A stretch of DNA of 64,000 nucleotides from Immersiella caudata (GCA_030512335.1 JAULSU010000002.1:5022001-5086000); one strand, 5' to 3'. Shown: positions 12,358 to 25,124, counted from the first letter of the stretch. Program-made: numbers and translations. The notes: generated by a model not told the origin, from the letters alone.

Positions 12358-13797
12358 ATCAAGATGAAGGCCTGTTTTCGATAGTGATCTCGGCTTGGCA
12401 AACTGCACACTCTTCGCTTCCAACCAGCTTTACTGGCTGGCCCTCATTCTCGGACGATTTATGGCATAGACACGATCAACGATACTTGGCAGCAACCCCT
12501 AGAGAGAGGATCGGCCGAGCATACGGATGGCGAACCTGACAGTGCTTTACGGATTGGAAGCGGCGTGCGGTATTGGGACGGGCAACAAGACTGGCAATTC
12601 TATGATGGATGATGGGTTCCTCTATGGGCTCTGATACGAGTGGGCGAGATAATTTGGTGATGCTGGGGACGAGATGTAGACATGGGCGAGACGGGAACGA
12701 TGACGAATATTCTTGGTTTCGGGATGTTGCTGTTACGTTTTCACCCTTTCCTCTGCTGTTGGCGTTGTCTTGTAATGATTACGCTCCAGTTTGTCTCAGG
12801 CAGGAAATGGAGAGTTCTTGGGTGGTGTTTTCCTCATCTTATTTCAACCGCTTCCAATCCCTCGCCTTGGTATGTAGGTGGCGATGTATGGTGTACTATT
12901 ATAATGGAAGATTTACCACGTTGCGCATGTCCTTGGCGGTGGAGTGTCACTCCACTGGCATTTTGATTCGGCGACACTGATAGATGCTTTCGTGGTGTTG
13001 GAGTTATTGATACTCGGATTTCTCACCGAAGACGTAGTCCAGATTTGCGTCAGGTTGTATAAAGCCTTCATATGGTGATGTCTGGTTCCACCTTTCATCG
13101 TTGTTCAGTCCAATCTGAAAAGTCCAGTATCTACATGTGCTTTTCTCTCTGGATCTGTTACGTTGGAGAGGGGCTCATCTCCTGGGTCAAGATTGCTGAA
13201 TGGCGCCAATTGTGGGGCGGTGCCCCTGCGTGCCTGGAAATTGAGGTGTCCGGGTAAATCTGGCCAGTCAAGGTGGCGCTGATGCACTGGAAACCGGTCG
13301 CCTCCTGAATTGGCGCTTCTGTTGCTGGAGGCTCAGGCCTTTTGCCCATGCTTTCTGCTTGGCTCTTCCACGTCGCTCAAGAAAATTATTGACCCCTAAC
13401 CAGCGGCCGGTCAACGTCCCAGACTGTGCAACAACGACGATATCGAGCATCGCGTATACATTACACAAGTGAATCCGGTTCTATTTTCAGAGGCCGGGCA
13501 CTTGGATTGTCGAATTCTCCGACGGCGCGGTCGCCCACGCCCTGGACGAGACGCTGATTGCTGACGGCATCCGGACACAAAGCGCCCACTCCGTCGCGAA
13601 CCCTTACGCCGACTCTCGTTGCATGATCCCCGCGATCTTGGCTGTGCACATCTACTACCGGCGTCGGCTGCTCGTCAATCTCTGAGGACACGTCTTGGTG
13701 TCCGCTCCCGTCGGGCTGCTTCCTCAGCTCGGCTCGGCTCGGCTCGCGGCCCTCGCTGGATTGACGTCTGTCGGTCTGCCACAGTGCACTTCCAACC
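12358..13797. other. Intergenic region
   Basis: 3' flank of the reticulon gene and promoter of the PDI-like gene. Nothing coding is supported; frames on both strands are short and lack conserved motifs. The last 80 bp before the start codon carry repeated CTCGG units (about 13725-13755). Confidence 0.55.
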
Positions 13798-16073
13798 ATG
13801 AGGTTATCCAGCCTCGTCTTTGTCCTCGGTGCGGCCACCGCGGCCGTCGCCCAGGTTTCCCAGGACGACCCGATAGACAATTTCGACGAATATGACGAAC
13901 GCGAAAGCACAGTTTTTAACGGGGAGATCGTCCCCCCGTTACCGCTTCTGACGCCGTCAGGGTGGAATAAGGCAATGGAGGACTCAAAATATTTGGTTGT
14001 CAAGCATTACAGGTATGTCCCGTGCTGCTTGCTTTGCTCTTGATTGAAGTGATGTTTGCTAACGCCGCGCGCCCAGCCCATATTGCGGTCACTGCCAGGA
14101 GTTCGCACCAACGTTCCAGACTCTTTACGAGTACTATTGGACATCGAAACCTGGGGGGACAGGCAACTTTACTGAGTTCTATGACTTCCAATTCGGGATG
14201 ATCAACTGCGTTGCGTATCAGGATTTCTGCAGCGCGCTGGGCGTCACGGCTTGGCCTACAACCATCTTTTTCGAGGACGGCGAGGAGCTTGAGAAGTTCA
14301 AGGGCGTCAAGGAGATGAAGACCCTGAGCGATCGAATTGAGAAGATTCTGGAGACCGCGAAGCCCGGATCGAGACCTGCCAAGATTGAACTGCCTGACCC
14401 GGGTGCCGCTGGAACGGCAGAATACTTAAAGGCCAATCCCCCAGCCAAGCTCGGGAAGGAGAAGGTGAAGAACGAGGAAACCGGAACAACCACTGCGAAG
14501 GAGACAGAAAAGGCTGCAACGGCGACCGCCAAGCCGACTGAGGCCAGTGCTGACGTGGGGACTAAGCCTAACACTCAGGCTGCTACGCCAGTCTACAACG
14601 CTGCCCCGAAGAAGGCCAGCAAGCCGTCGGTCACCCCGAACATCAACGGCACCTCAGTTCCCCTGAATGCCGAGACATTCCAGCGCCTTGTAACCCTGAC
14701 GCAGGATCCCTGGTTCATCAAGTTCTACGCCCCGTGGTGCCACCACTGTCAAGCAATGGCACCCAACTGGGAGCAACTGGCAAAGGAGATGAAGGGACGG
14801 CTGAACATTGGCGAGGTCAACTGCGATGCCGAATCCCGTCTTTGCAAGGATGCGCGTCTCCGAGGCTATCCCACGATTCTGTTCTTCAAGGGTGGCGAGC
14901 GCGTGGAGTACGAGGGTCTCCGTGGCATTGGCGACTTTGTCAGCTACGCTGAGAAGGCCGTTGACCTCGCCAGCGGTATCCAGGATGTTGATCTCGCGTC
15001 ATTCAAGGCCCTGGAGGAGAAAGAAGAGGTCATATTTGTCTATTTCTACGATCATGCCACCACCAGCGAGGACTTCCTCGCTCTCGAGCGCTTCCCGTTG
15101 AGCCTTATTGGACGCGCCAAGCTGGTCAAGACTCGCGACCCCAAGATGTACGAGCGATTCAAAATCAGCACATGGCCCCGTCTCTTAGTTTCACGTGAAG
15201 GCCGACCAACATACTACAACCCTCTTACCCCCCGGGAGATGCGTGACACTCACTTGGTTCTGAACTGGATGAAGTCTGTCTGGCTCCCTCTGATTCCGGA
15301 GCTCACTGCCTCGAACGCCCGCGAGATCATGGATGGCAAGCTTGTCGTTTTGGGCATCCTTAACCGTGAGGACCAGGACTCGTTCCTCAGCGCCAAGCGT
15401 GAGATGAAGAGCGCTGCCAGCGAGTGGATGGACAAGCAAATCCAGTTGTTCCAGCTTGAGCGCCAAGACCTCCGTGATGCCAAACAGCTCCGCATCGAAG
15501 AGGCCGAGGACCGTGGTGACCAGCGCGCACTTCGTGCGGCCAAGAACATTCGCATCAACATGGACCGGTCGGACAGGAAGGAGGTCACATTTGCCTGGGT
15601 GGATGGCACCTTTTGGCAGAGGTGGCTCCGCACTACCTACGGCATTGATATCAAGGATGGCGAACGGGTCATCATCAACGATGAGGACGTAAGTCTGAAC
15701 CATACCCTTTGGAATGAGAGCCAATGCTGACAGACACTGCCAGAACCGCCGCTACTGGGACCAAACTAGCACCGGCAACTATATTGTTCCGTCCAGGACG
15801 TCGATTCTCGAGACGATCAACAAAGTCACTGCCTCGCCGCCCAAGATCAAGCCTAAGCTCACCATCTCCAGCATTGAGAAGGTGTTCTTTGACATCCGTG
15901 TTACCTTCACCGAGCACCCCTATCTCAGCATGGGGTGCATCCTAGGTATTGCCTTTGGCTGCGCATCATGGTTCCGGGGCAGGCTAAGGAGAGGACGCGG
16001 TCACTTCCGGCTGGACGACAACTCCAAGGCACCCATCCTCGGTGCTAACACTAACGGTGCGAAGGTTGACTGA
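13798..16073 (+). CDS. Membrane-anchored protein disulfide isomerase (two thioredoxin domains, Eps1/TMX-like)
   Basis: Exons 13798-14012, 14077-15688 and 15744-16073 give 718 residues. A cleavable signal peptide (residues 1-19, ending VAQ) is followed by thioredoxin domain a (SPYCGHCQEFAPTF, CGHC at about 75-78, split by intron 1). A Lys/Glu/Ala/Thr-rich linker follows, then thioredoxin domain a' (FYAPWCHHCQAMAPNW, CHHC at about 293-296, with the cis-Pro loop RGYPTILFF). Thioredoxin-fold b-type domains come next, then a single membrane helix near 668-685 and a basic cytosolic tail. There is no HDEL-type signal, so the membrane anchor probably keeps it in the ER, where it would form or exchange disulfides and help quality control. 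The layout is like yeast Eps1 and animal TMX proteins. The second active site (His-His between the Cys) differs from the usual Gly-His. Confidence 0.92.
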
Positions 16074-17968
16074 GCCATCCGAGGGCTTTTGGATTATATG
16101 TTGGTGTTGCGAGTATCGGAGAGAGTGTGTGACAAAGGGGACTATTCATAAACATGGCTAAAGGGGATTGGGGTTGGCGGGGTGCACAATCTCTGTTTTT
16201 TTGTTGGAGTCCTGGTTGGCTTTGCGTCACACTGACTTCTCATGTTGTCGTTGTCCAGTTTCTTTTTTGTTTGTGCGGTATAAAGTAGGTCTGTATAATA
16301 AGCTTGGACAAGAGACGGTGTATGTCTCATGCATAGGTCATTGCGATGCGATACCTTTGTTTATTTTGAGCACTTTTTACTGCTGTCTTCTTGTGTCCTG
16401 TTTCTTGTGCGAAGCATCACTTTTAGATGCGAGGGATGATGTATTTGAACTCTGACAGCTGTCCTTCACAGGCCAAGTTCTCCTGCGTTTTTGAGGCAGG
16501 GCGCTGCAAGCGACGGGTAGTATTCATGACGGAGTTTAAATAGAATTCTCTTTTGTCTCTCTTCCGAACCGTTGTACATACATATGAGCTTCATATTGCA
16601 AACTTGAATGATCCCACGACGATGCTCTCTGAAGTCTTTCTGCATTTGGAGAGCAGCAGCGAAGACGGAAGCCTTCCCGTCGGTTCGGAACCGGGCGGGA
16701 GCAGCATGTGGTGTGGCCGAGTGTTACTTGTGTGCTGCGGTTGCGGGCGAAGGCAGAAACATATCTCGGATGCTGGGACGGCAATGTCATGAGTGTACGT
16801 GGTTGTATTGTTGCCAAAATCAACACTAGGTCGTGGGATAAGGTTGTGATGGCTGTGTAAGCGGTGTCCCTCGTATGTAGGAGCAAAGTGCAAGTATCCT
16901 GATCCTATTAGTTGGCATGTCTTCTCGGAAAGTCCCTCACTCGGGTACAAGTTTTCTATCTAGAAGTCCCCGGGAAAAGGGGCAGTGTCGATATTATCCA
17001 TTATCCTCAGGGGGGAAAGGTATTGGATAAATATTAACCCTCACCTCAGCGCAAGTACAGTTACAGCTGGAGGCAACAGCCCGTCGCCAAGACACTGCAC
17101 TTTCGAGTCTGGTGTGCGCAGCACGTCGGGGGTCCAGACTACCACCCCCCCCCCTTCCCCCACTCAAGGCACGGCGACCTCATTCGCCAATCCGTACTTC
17201 AAGTGCCGGACGCCGGGAAAAGGGGGCACGGGGAGTGGGGGGAGCAGAGTTGCGGTTGGATATGCATGCACAGAGCCTGCAGCTGGCGAGGAGGCGTTGC
17301 GCCACCGTTATCACTGTTGGACAATTATATCGTAGCGAAGTTTAGAAAGTGGAATGTTCTAGCTGGTGCTGTACAAGGAGGGACGCAAGTCGGGTAGGCA
17401 TATGCTGAGCCGCCGTGATCGGAAACGTGTTGCCAAAGTAGGCCACATGCATCAGTCGTAACTGGTGAGCTGGGTACATACTGAACGGGACTTCATCGGG
17501 AGCTTGCGGCGCAAGAAAGACCAAAAAAAACACCACCGTTTTTGACGCTTTATCGGTTGTCTTACCAGACACTATGACGTCGCAGGGGGAAATAGATCGT
17601 CCACAAAGTGCTAGTGGCATATGGTCGCGCAGGTATCCGTCCACTGCCGCTGTGGCTGCATAGACAGTTGGCCGATCCCCCTTTCTGAACCGCGGTTCCT
17701 GGAAAAGTGAGCAGAAAAACAGCGACTCCAACACAAGGAACGGATAGATAGCGTGAGATTCAGGTGTGTATGCGCAATAAAACTTAAGTGTATTGTTCTG
17801 GAGGATGCGAATCCCCTCTTATGTGAAGCGTGGGCCAATTCTCGCGATCTAAAAGCTCTTCAGAACCCAACGCCTTGTTGAAGCGAAGAAGGAAACCACC
17901 AAAAGAGAACTGTCGCGAGACAAAATGCGAGAGACGACTTCGGTGCTGGAAGCCTCCTTGACTCGCCT
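16074..17968. other. Convergent intergenic region
   Basis: Space between the 3' ends of the PDI-like gene (+) and the acetyltransferase gene (-). It has T-rich terminator-like stretches after 16130 and a C-rich run near 17143-17160. No coding frame with recognisable features was found on either strand. Confidence 0.55.
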
Positions 17969-18630
17969 CTACGACGAAGGAAGCAGGTCCTTGTAGAAAA
18001 AGGTCTCTCCTTTCTTCCCGTTGGGCAACGCCCGGCTGTAGGCCGGAATCTTGCCAACCTCAACGTATCCAAATTTCTTGAACGCCGCCTCAGCGACGCT
18101 GCCCGTCTCAGTATCCACAAGCTGTATTGGTAATCCCAAACGGTTAGCAAAGCTGCTAGAGTATGCGACCAGAGGCAGAAGGCGCTGCCGCCTCCTTTTG
18201 TACGACGAAAATTGCGTACCAACAAAGTGCGGCCCCTTTTCGCCGCTTCATACTCGAGGGCGGTGACCAACGCCCTGGCGCCCCCCTGGCGACGATGCTT
18301 CTGGTTCACCAGCACCGCATCGATGCGCCCTCGAAAAGTCCCCGTCTCAACATCGGATAACTTGAACATGGCCAGACCACGGAGGTCGGTTCCCATGGCC
18401 TTCTTCCCCGGCACGGTCTCAGGGAGCAGCAAGACGATGACGCGGGACCCCTGGTTGGCCTCGGCGATTCTCTCTCTCCACCACGGCAGCAGCTTCTCGT
18501 TCGTCAGAGGTGGCAGAAAGGGCCCAACCATGTGATCCTGGGTGATACACGACGCATGGAGGGCGGCAATATAAGGAATGAGGTGACCGTGCTGCTCTTG
18601 CGAGAAGACGTAAGTCATGGACGTTGCCAT
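17969..18630 (-). CDS. GNAT-family N-acetyltransferase
   Basis: Two exons on the minus strand, 18630-18220 and 18121-17969, give 187 residues. The 98-bp intron (18122-18219) has a GCTAAC branch site and CAG acceptor. Ignoring it gives an aberrant Arg-rich tail, while splicing yields RTLL-LVDTETGSVAEAAFKKFGYVEVGK, the expected last strands of a GNAT fold. The acetyl-CoA-binding motif A is visible as NQKHRRQGGARALVTALEYE (Gln/Arg-x-x-Gly-x-Ala). Upstream, GLAMFKLSDVETGTFRGRID fits the preceding beta strands. The protein is the size of small fungal GNATs; family members acetylate amines of small molecules, antibiotics or proteins. The substrate cannot be told from sequence. Its 5' end faces the phospholipase D gene, 2.4 kb away. 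Confidence 0.88.
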
Positions 18631-20993
18631 CTTTCTAAGCGGCGCAAGCGGCGGAGAGCCGGCGATGGGGAACGCGAAGCCTCTACGGTTTGTGGGAAGA
18701 AGAGGAACCGGCGAGAGTGGTGGTGGTGGATGGGGAGGACGAGAACGGGGGGCGAAGACGGTGAAGAGGAACGGCGACCGCCTTTACTTAAAAAAAGTCG
18801 CTCTTGGCCTGCGGCGGCAGCAGCAGCAGCAGCAATGGCAGCTATGTTCGGATACCGACCGGGTGTGTTTGTCGCATTACCGCATCAACAAGCATATCCT
18901 CGGCGCAAGCGGCGAACGGGACTAGCGCAACGAAGACGGCTGCGGGGGTTCACAAGAAAAAAAAAACTGGGAGCCAGGAGTCAGCCAATTGTGTACAGTG
19001 ACCGCCACACCGGGTAAGTGAGATAGGTCGGTGGCCAAGGTGTGCGTGGTGTGTGTGTTGTGGTGTGGTGTGCGCGAGAGCGGCGAGTGGTGGAAGGTTG
19101 GGGGTGCCTGAGAGGATTGGGATGAGATAGTGAAAATGTCTCAACGGGCGGTGAGGGTGTGCGCGTGGGTGGCTCGTTGGGAAGCAGGATGGGGGAACAA
19201 GGTCCCGGATGGGGGGAACAGACGAAAGGACGGCTTCTGGTAACCCATCCAACGCGGCATTGACACTTACGAATGGGAAAAGTTGCCGCTCACCGTGAAT
19301 ATCAAAGATTTGGTCGCGGTGACAAAAGGTCGGTACCAAGCAGGTAGGCTGGCTCGGGAGGGGCGTGGTGTGGGTAGGGTGAGCCAGGCCGGGGAAGCGT
19401 GGGAGGAACCCGCGAGAAGTGATATGTTATATCGTCTCTGCGGTGAGAAGCTTGCCCTCGTGTTTTGTCTGGCGAAGTGCTCCCCGGGGAGCTCCTGTGG
19501 GGATCATTGTTTTCTATTGCAGGTTGACCGACCTGGCTTCCAAAACAGCTCTTCTGCGCTGCAGGGGGGGTTAACTTTAAGGCTGAATTCGTTCTCCCGG
19601 TTTTCCACTTGCTTCGGCGGCTCGAGCGCCTGCGGCAGTCGAGAACTTTTTGAACGCCACAAGAGCACCTGCTCCAAATCCGACCACACAGAAGCACGGG
19701 GTCCGCCATTCCTGACACTGCACATCTGCACGAGACGCTTTCAACGTTGGAAAAAGCAATAACGTCTTCGACCTTTGACGAATTCCTGCCGGTGATCACC
19801 GTCCCGTCATCTCTCCCGCGCTCACCGTCGTGAGACCCCCATGCCCCCGGTGAGTCTCACACTTCGTCGCAACCTGGAAAGCAAGGCCTGTGGCACACCC
19901 CAGGTTCATCGGCTTGGTTATGTAATGGGTGTCCTCTGTCAACGCCGGGCCGGTCGTGATCCAAATCCTGTGTAACGCTGCGAGGCGGTGCGACTAGCGC
20001 ATTCCGTCTAGACCGTGCTCTTGATCCTCCTCCAGCTGGTATCCCTTTTTTTTTTTTGCAAACATTGTCCAGGTACAGGACACACAGACCAACCGTGAGT
20101 GGCGCCAGTCGCGGCGAGCCAGGGGCGGACACCAGGTTCCCGGAACGACCGTCATCGGCGTCATCCGGAGACCGCTGCCCAATGGCGCCATCGGCGGATC
20201 CAGAACCCCATCAACGACCCCACGATGCCCCATCACGGGTTCCAGTCGGTGTCGTGATATTCCTTCCGAAGTCCTTATGCGCGCTGCAGGTCAGATCTTA
20301 TCCCAGCCGTCAGCCCTATCTGCGTCTGCCTCGACTCCTTTAGGTCCCGCTCTTCACGCGGCGGTAGCGGGTGCGTAGCGAGGCATCCCTACTGGCAGTT
20401 TCAGCTGACGGCGTCTTGGGCTGCACCTCTACCTAGCATCGCAGGTATTCCGTCATCCTTCAGCCTCGGGACCGCTGACTCGCTGGGGATTTCCTTGCTT
20501 CCCATTGGTCTTTTTGCTTTGGTTAAGACGGAGATTCGGCACCAGCAGTCACTCACAGGCGGAAGCCTAGATTGATTGTGTTAGGCGATGAGATGGGACC
20601 CTTGCCTCAACTCGAGCTGGGCCTTCAGCTGCCGCCAGGCCAGAGGAAGTGAGGGGCATCTCGACAGATAGGAAGATAGCTGCCCACCTAATTGGATGCC
20701 TCCCTCCCTTTTTCCCACCGTCCTTTGAGCGAATTCCCCCTCCTCTCTCTACCACGCACCTATCCTCATCGACGACCAAGCTTGGATGTCGGTTTGACGT
20801 GTTTACTAGCCTTTCGCAAACTGAGGGTCCATTGAGCATCGACTGCGTAACCCGAGCTACCCCTCCTCTCCCCCACGCTCGTCCACATATCGCACCAGTC
20901 CGTTGCCCCGCAATTCGGCCACTTCAGCTGAACGCTGACAACCATTCGTTAGACGCGCCCCAATTCAAACGCTCGCTCGAAGCAGTAGTCGCT
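18631..20993. other. Divergent promoter region with simple repeats
   Basis: Shared upstream region of the acetyltransferase (-) and phospholipase D (+) genes. It holds a CAG-type trinucleotide run (about 18807-18835), a TG/GT-rich purine-pyrimidine tract (about 19035-19080), a poly-T tract (about 20046-20058), and a C/T-rich leader before phospholipase D (about 20690-20900). Open frames across it are low-complexity and unsupported. Confidence 0.55.
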
Positions 20994-23900
20994 ATGGGCT
21001 TCGGTTCGCTGCTAAAGAAGGTGGGCGACAAGGTAAATGAGACGGTCAGCAGCGGCTTGGGTGATCTCTTTGGTGAAGAGAAACACTCACACACGCACAT
21101 TGGCCATGGATGCCACGAAGATGACAGCCACGCAGAGTGTCGAGACAATCGCTACTGTTCGTTCGCGCCGCAGTCGTCCGGTCATGCCAAGTGGTACGTG
21201 GATGGCGCATCGTACTTCTGGGCCGTATCCATGGCCCTTGAAGGTTGGTAGGGATTTCTGCCATCATCCTAAATTGTTCCTCCCAGTGGCGCTGACCAGC
21301 ATTTGACTTGCTGTGTAGAGGCCCGCGAGTCAATCTACATTCTTGACTGGTGGCTGAGCCCGGAGCTTTATCTGCGGCGACCTCCTGCCCGCAATGCGCA
21401 GTACCGCCTCGACGCCATGATCAAGGCCGCCGCTGAGCGAGGTGTCATGGTGTATGTGATTGTCTACAAGGAGGTGACCCAAGCCCTTACCTGTAAGTGC
21501 ATTGCATCATGTGCTCTACATCTGGACATACGCCGTAGCTAACACTCCCCTAGTGGACTCTTCAGTGAGCTTTCGCCTGGATTGATGGATTGGCAGCAAA
21601 AAAAGACTCACACAATCTTGATAGCACACCAAAAAAGCGCTCGAGGCTTTGCACCCCAACATCAAGGTGTTCAGGCATCCTGATCACACCCCAAGGGGAA
21701 ATGAGATCCTCTCGGGCCTGTCTGCGAGCTTCCAGAACTTCAGTCTCACGGGCAAAGACATCTTGAAGGCGTCCAAGGAGAGCCTTCAAGCTGTTTATGG
21801 CGGATCTGATGACATGGTTCTCTTTTGGTACGTGGGATTGCTCCCGTTCTCTACCCCTTTAGTCCTTTTACCCCGCTGTCCAGCAAAAGGAAAAGAAGTT
21901 ACCTCGCGAGACATCCAAATCACTCTGAAATGGAACCTGATAGCTGATATTTGCTACTAGGGCTCACCATGAGAAGTTGTGCCTTATCGACGGAAAGATT
22001 GCCTTTATGGGTGGTTTGGACATGTGTAAGTTTGACGTTTATCCTGTTCCCTTGGGGCCTTTGCTAACATCCTCAAGGCTTTGGAAGATATGACACGAAC
22101 AGTATGTTCCCATATCTACTACGTGGCGAATTCGTGAGTTGACAGAGCAGGTCACCCAATTGCGGACGCCCACCCGGGGAATATCGACGACATCGTTTTC
22201 CCCGGTCAGGACTACAATAACGCACGTGTCTATGACTTTGAGAATGTTGCTATGTGGGAGAACAACAAACGTAAGCTCCATCGATATACGGGGGAACGTA
22301 ATACTGACAAGGAGAAGTCGACCGCACAAAGAGCTCGCGTATGGGCTGGTCTGATATCAGCATCAGTCTCTCGGGGCCTATCGTGGACAGCTTGGCAATC
22401 CACTTCGTCGACCGATGGTAAGCTGCCCCTGCTATGTTGTTCATTTTGCCGTGCTAAAGGTCGTCGGCAGGAACTACATTTACGATGACAAGTATACCAA
22501 GAGGCATGCTGAAAAATACCCACGCCTTCTCAAACCCGACCATGGTCGGCCCTCCCATCACCTTCTCCCGGATGGTGAGTTTTTCGGGGGCTTGCAACAT
22601 CACTTTTCTCGCAAGATGCACAAATACCTTGGGGATGAGGAGGAGGAACAGCACAGACCGTTCCAGCCTAGTGATGGCGCTCACATCCAGCTGTGCCGAA
22701 GGTAATCAAGGCCCATACACATTGGGGAATATGCCAGCTAACACCCGTCAGTTCTTCCAAGTGGTCGTCGGGTCTCAACACTGAGCACTCCATTGCCAAT
22801 GCCTACATCCAAACTATCACGAATGCGCGCCACTTCATCTACATTGAGAACCAGTTCTTCATCACGGCTACCTCGGACGTCCAGAAGCCCGTTGCCAACA
22901 AGATTGGCCGCGCGATTGTGGACCGCATCGTCCGAGCCCACAATGCCCACGAGGACTTTCAGGTTATCATTCTGATGCCCGCCGTTCCCGCCTTTGCGGG
23001 AGACCTCAAGTCCGAAGGCGCTCTTGGGACCCGGGCAATTATGGAGTTCCAGTACGAAAGTATCAACCGCGGCGGGTACAGCATTATCGAGGTACTTAAG
23101 AAGTCCGGCGTCCAGGACCCGCACCGTTACATCAATTTCTACAATCTCCGGAACTACGACCGCATCAATACTAGTGCTGTGATGGGCAAGGTGGAACAGG
23201 AGAGCGGTGTTTCGTATGAGTCCGCCCGTCGTGACTACGACAACGAGTACGAGCGCGGAGACCAGTACCAGCCCAACGATGCCGCTTATACAGGCGGACC
23301 CAACAGCCAGTACCAGCGCTACCAGCAAGCCGCAAGCCACCATTCTGACCAAACCTGGGATACCGTCTCAGCTGCTTACATGGACGCCAATCCAGATCTC
23401 CACAGCGTCCCGTGGAACGGAACTCCCGAGAGCGAGCTCGACGCCTACGTCTCCGAGCAGCTCTACATCCACACCAAAGTTCTCATTGCCGACGACCAAG
23501 TCGTCATCTGCGGTTCAGCCAACCTCAACGACCGCTCCCAGCTCGGCAACCACGATAGCGAGATCGCCGTCATCATCGAAGATCCTACCCCCGTCCGCAC
23601 CCTCATGGGCGGCCACGTCTACACCGCCTCAGCGTTCGCCGCGTCCCTCCGCCGCCAACTCTACCGCCGTCACCTCGGCCTCCTGCCCGACCAGTGTTGC
23701 GACCGTCCCGACGCCAACTGGACCCCCGTCACCCGCGACCCCAACGACTACGACTGGGGATCCCCCGCCGATCTTCTCGTCCGCGACCCAATGGACCCCA
23801 AGTTCCGCGAGCTGTGGACCCGCACCGCCCGACAAAACACCGAAATCTTCTCGCGGGCCTTCCATCCCGTTCCCAACGACAAGGTCCGCACCTGGGAGGA

Positions 23901-24162
23901 CTACGACACCTTCTTCAGCAAGCACTTTGTTGTCCCCGGCGAAGCGAAGGAGAAGGCCGAGGAGGGGTACAAGCAGGGTAAGGTTGACTATGGGCATGTG
24001 GTGAGGGAGGAGTTCCCAGGTGGTGTGAGGGAGTTGAAGGATTTGCTGAATGGGATACGGGGTAACCTGGTGGAGATGCCGCTGAACTTCTTGATTGATG
24101 TTCCGGATATTGCGGTGGAGGGGTTGGCCTTGAACCCGTTGACGGCGGAGTTGTATACCTGA
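20994..24162 (+). CDS. Phospholipase D, short form without PX/PH
   Basis: Ten exons: 20994-21243, 21319-21492, 21554-21564 (11 nt), 21625-21827, 21961-22025, 22078-22101 (24 nt), 22151-22270, 22318-22417, 22471-22701 and 22752-24162, giving 862 residues. All junctions close in frame. Both catalytic HKD motifs are present: HEKLCLID (near 216, after FWAH) and HTKVLIADD (near 640), each followed by the usual Gly-Gly or Gly-Ser-Ala-Asn segment. The family IENQFFI motif lies between them. The enzyme should hydrolyse phosphatidylcholine to phosphatidic acid and choline. Unlike yeast Spo14 it has no N-terminal PX or PH domains. It begins with a short amphipathic segment (MGFGSLLKKVGDKVNETV) and a His/Cys-rich stretch (residues about 28-60) that could mediate membrane or metal contact. 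The tail (LVEMPLNFLIDVPDI) is conserved-looking. Codon use shifts from C-ending to G-ending near 23960. Confidence 0.93.
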
Positions 24163-24597
24163 GACGGGGCCTGGATAAGTGGAAGGGTATGGGAGTAACA
24201 AGGAGAGCGGTGTTTTATGCGGATGCTGGTTTTGAGAGTTGAGAGCGTATTCTGTTTCGTCGCAGTTGGATTGGTGTAATCCGCAGTACCTACCTCGTCA
24301 CGGTCGACTGAATACCCACGTTTCGGAGCTGCTGCGCGTGCCATCTCTTCCAACTTTCAAAAAGGGGGTTCGAGACAAAACGGCTCATCCAGCGTAGGGT
24401 TTATATTTTAGCTTGCACAATGTTTGCAGGCACTCAAGAGATCACTGCAAGCCTTCTGTCACTTTGAACAAGCTTAAAGCTGTTGACGAGATTGCGATTC
24501 CGTGGCTTTTGACGTCGTTTTCTGTTCGGCCCTGGATCTCGACTCTGGAGTGCGCATCCATCATGAGTGACCATTCCGACATGATAATTCAAGATAA
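24163..24597. other. Intergenic region upstream of tRNA-Ser
   Basis: 3' flank of phospholipase D and 5' flank of the tRNA gene. Nothing else is recognised. Confidence 0.6.
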
Positions 24598-24679
24598 GGC
24601 GTGGTGGCAGAGTGGTCTAATGCGCTAGACTCGAAATCTAGTCCCTTCGGGGGCGCATGTTCGAATCATGCCCACGTCG
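24598..24679 (+). tRNA. tRNA-Ser (anticodon CGA), intronless
   Basis: The sequence folds as a class II tRNA. The acceptor stem is GGCGTGG paired with CCACGTC (one G-U pair) and the discriminator base is G. The anticodon arm is CTAGA-CTCGAAA-TCTAG with anticodon CGA, which reads the Ser codon UCG. A long variable arm (TCCCTTCGGGGGC) is typical of tRNA-Ser. The T arm is GCATG-TTCGAAT-CATGC, carrying the B-box core GTTCGAATC. The A box is in TGGCAGAGTGG. A T-run right after the gene (from about 24682) would stop RNA polymerase III. No intron is present. Confidence 0.95.
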
Positions 24680-25124
24680 GTATTTTTGGTTTTTTACTCC
24701 CCTTGATAGCGAGCGAGGTTCAGGTTTTCGAGAAGAGTTGAATGAGCCCCTTTCTGTTGGTTCTGGTGGAGTGATGCGCCCTGCGTATGGGCGGCGTTGT
24801 TGATGATCAGATGAAAGCTACGGGGGTGCGCTGGCGCTCTGTGTTGGGACCAAGTGGATAAATGCCCGCTCTGATTTTGCGTCACGCCCTGAGAGGAGCG
24901 ATTCCTGTCTAATTCCGCGCCCAAGACATAGACGATGCGGATTGATGGCAAGCAAGCAACCGTGGTAATAGTACATCCTCTAAACCCCATCCACCGTTTC
25001 AGCGTGTCTATGCAACGTATTCGAAGTGTTGCAAAAGAGTCAAATATTCGCCGCCCGGGCAACCCACGCCAAAACGCCCATCCTTCATGAGAATCCTCAA
25101 CTCCCAAACTGCTAGCTAGCTTCA
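24680..25124. other. Intergenic region, tRNA terminator and Sec62 3' flank
   Basis: Begins with T-runs that serve as the polymerase III stop (about 24682-24697). The rest is the convergent 3' flank of the Sec62 gene. No other feature is seen. Confidence 0.6.

Noticed and set aside
17342..17734. 130-codon minus-strand frame downstream of the acetyltransferase gene
   Set aside because: The acetyltransferase stop at 17969 is well fixed by splicing; the frame beyond has no start context or motif.
18782..18840. CAG repeat read as a poly-Gln or poly-Ala gene
   Set aside because: The frames around it are short and unconserved; it is better read as a simple repeat in the acetyltransferase upstream region.
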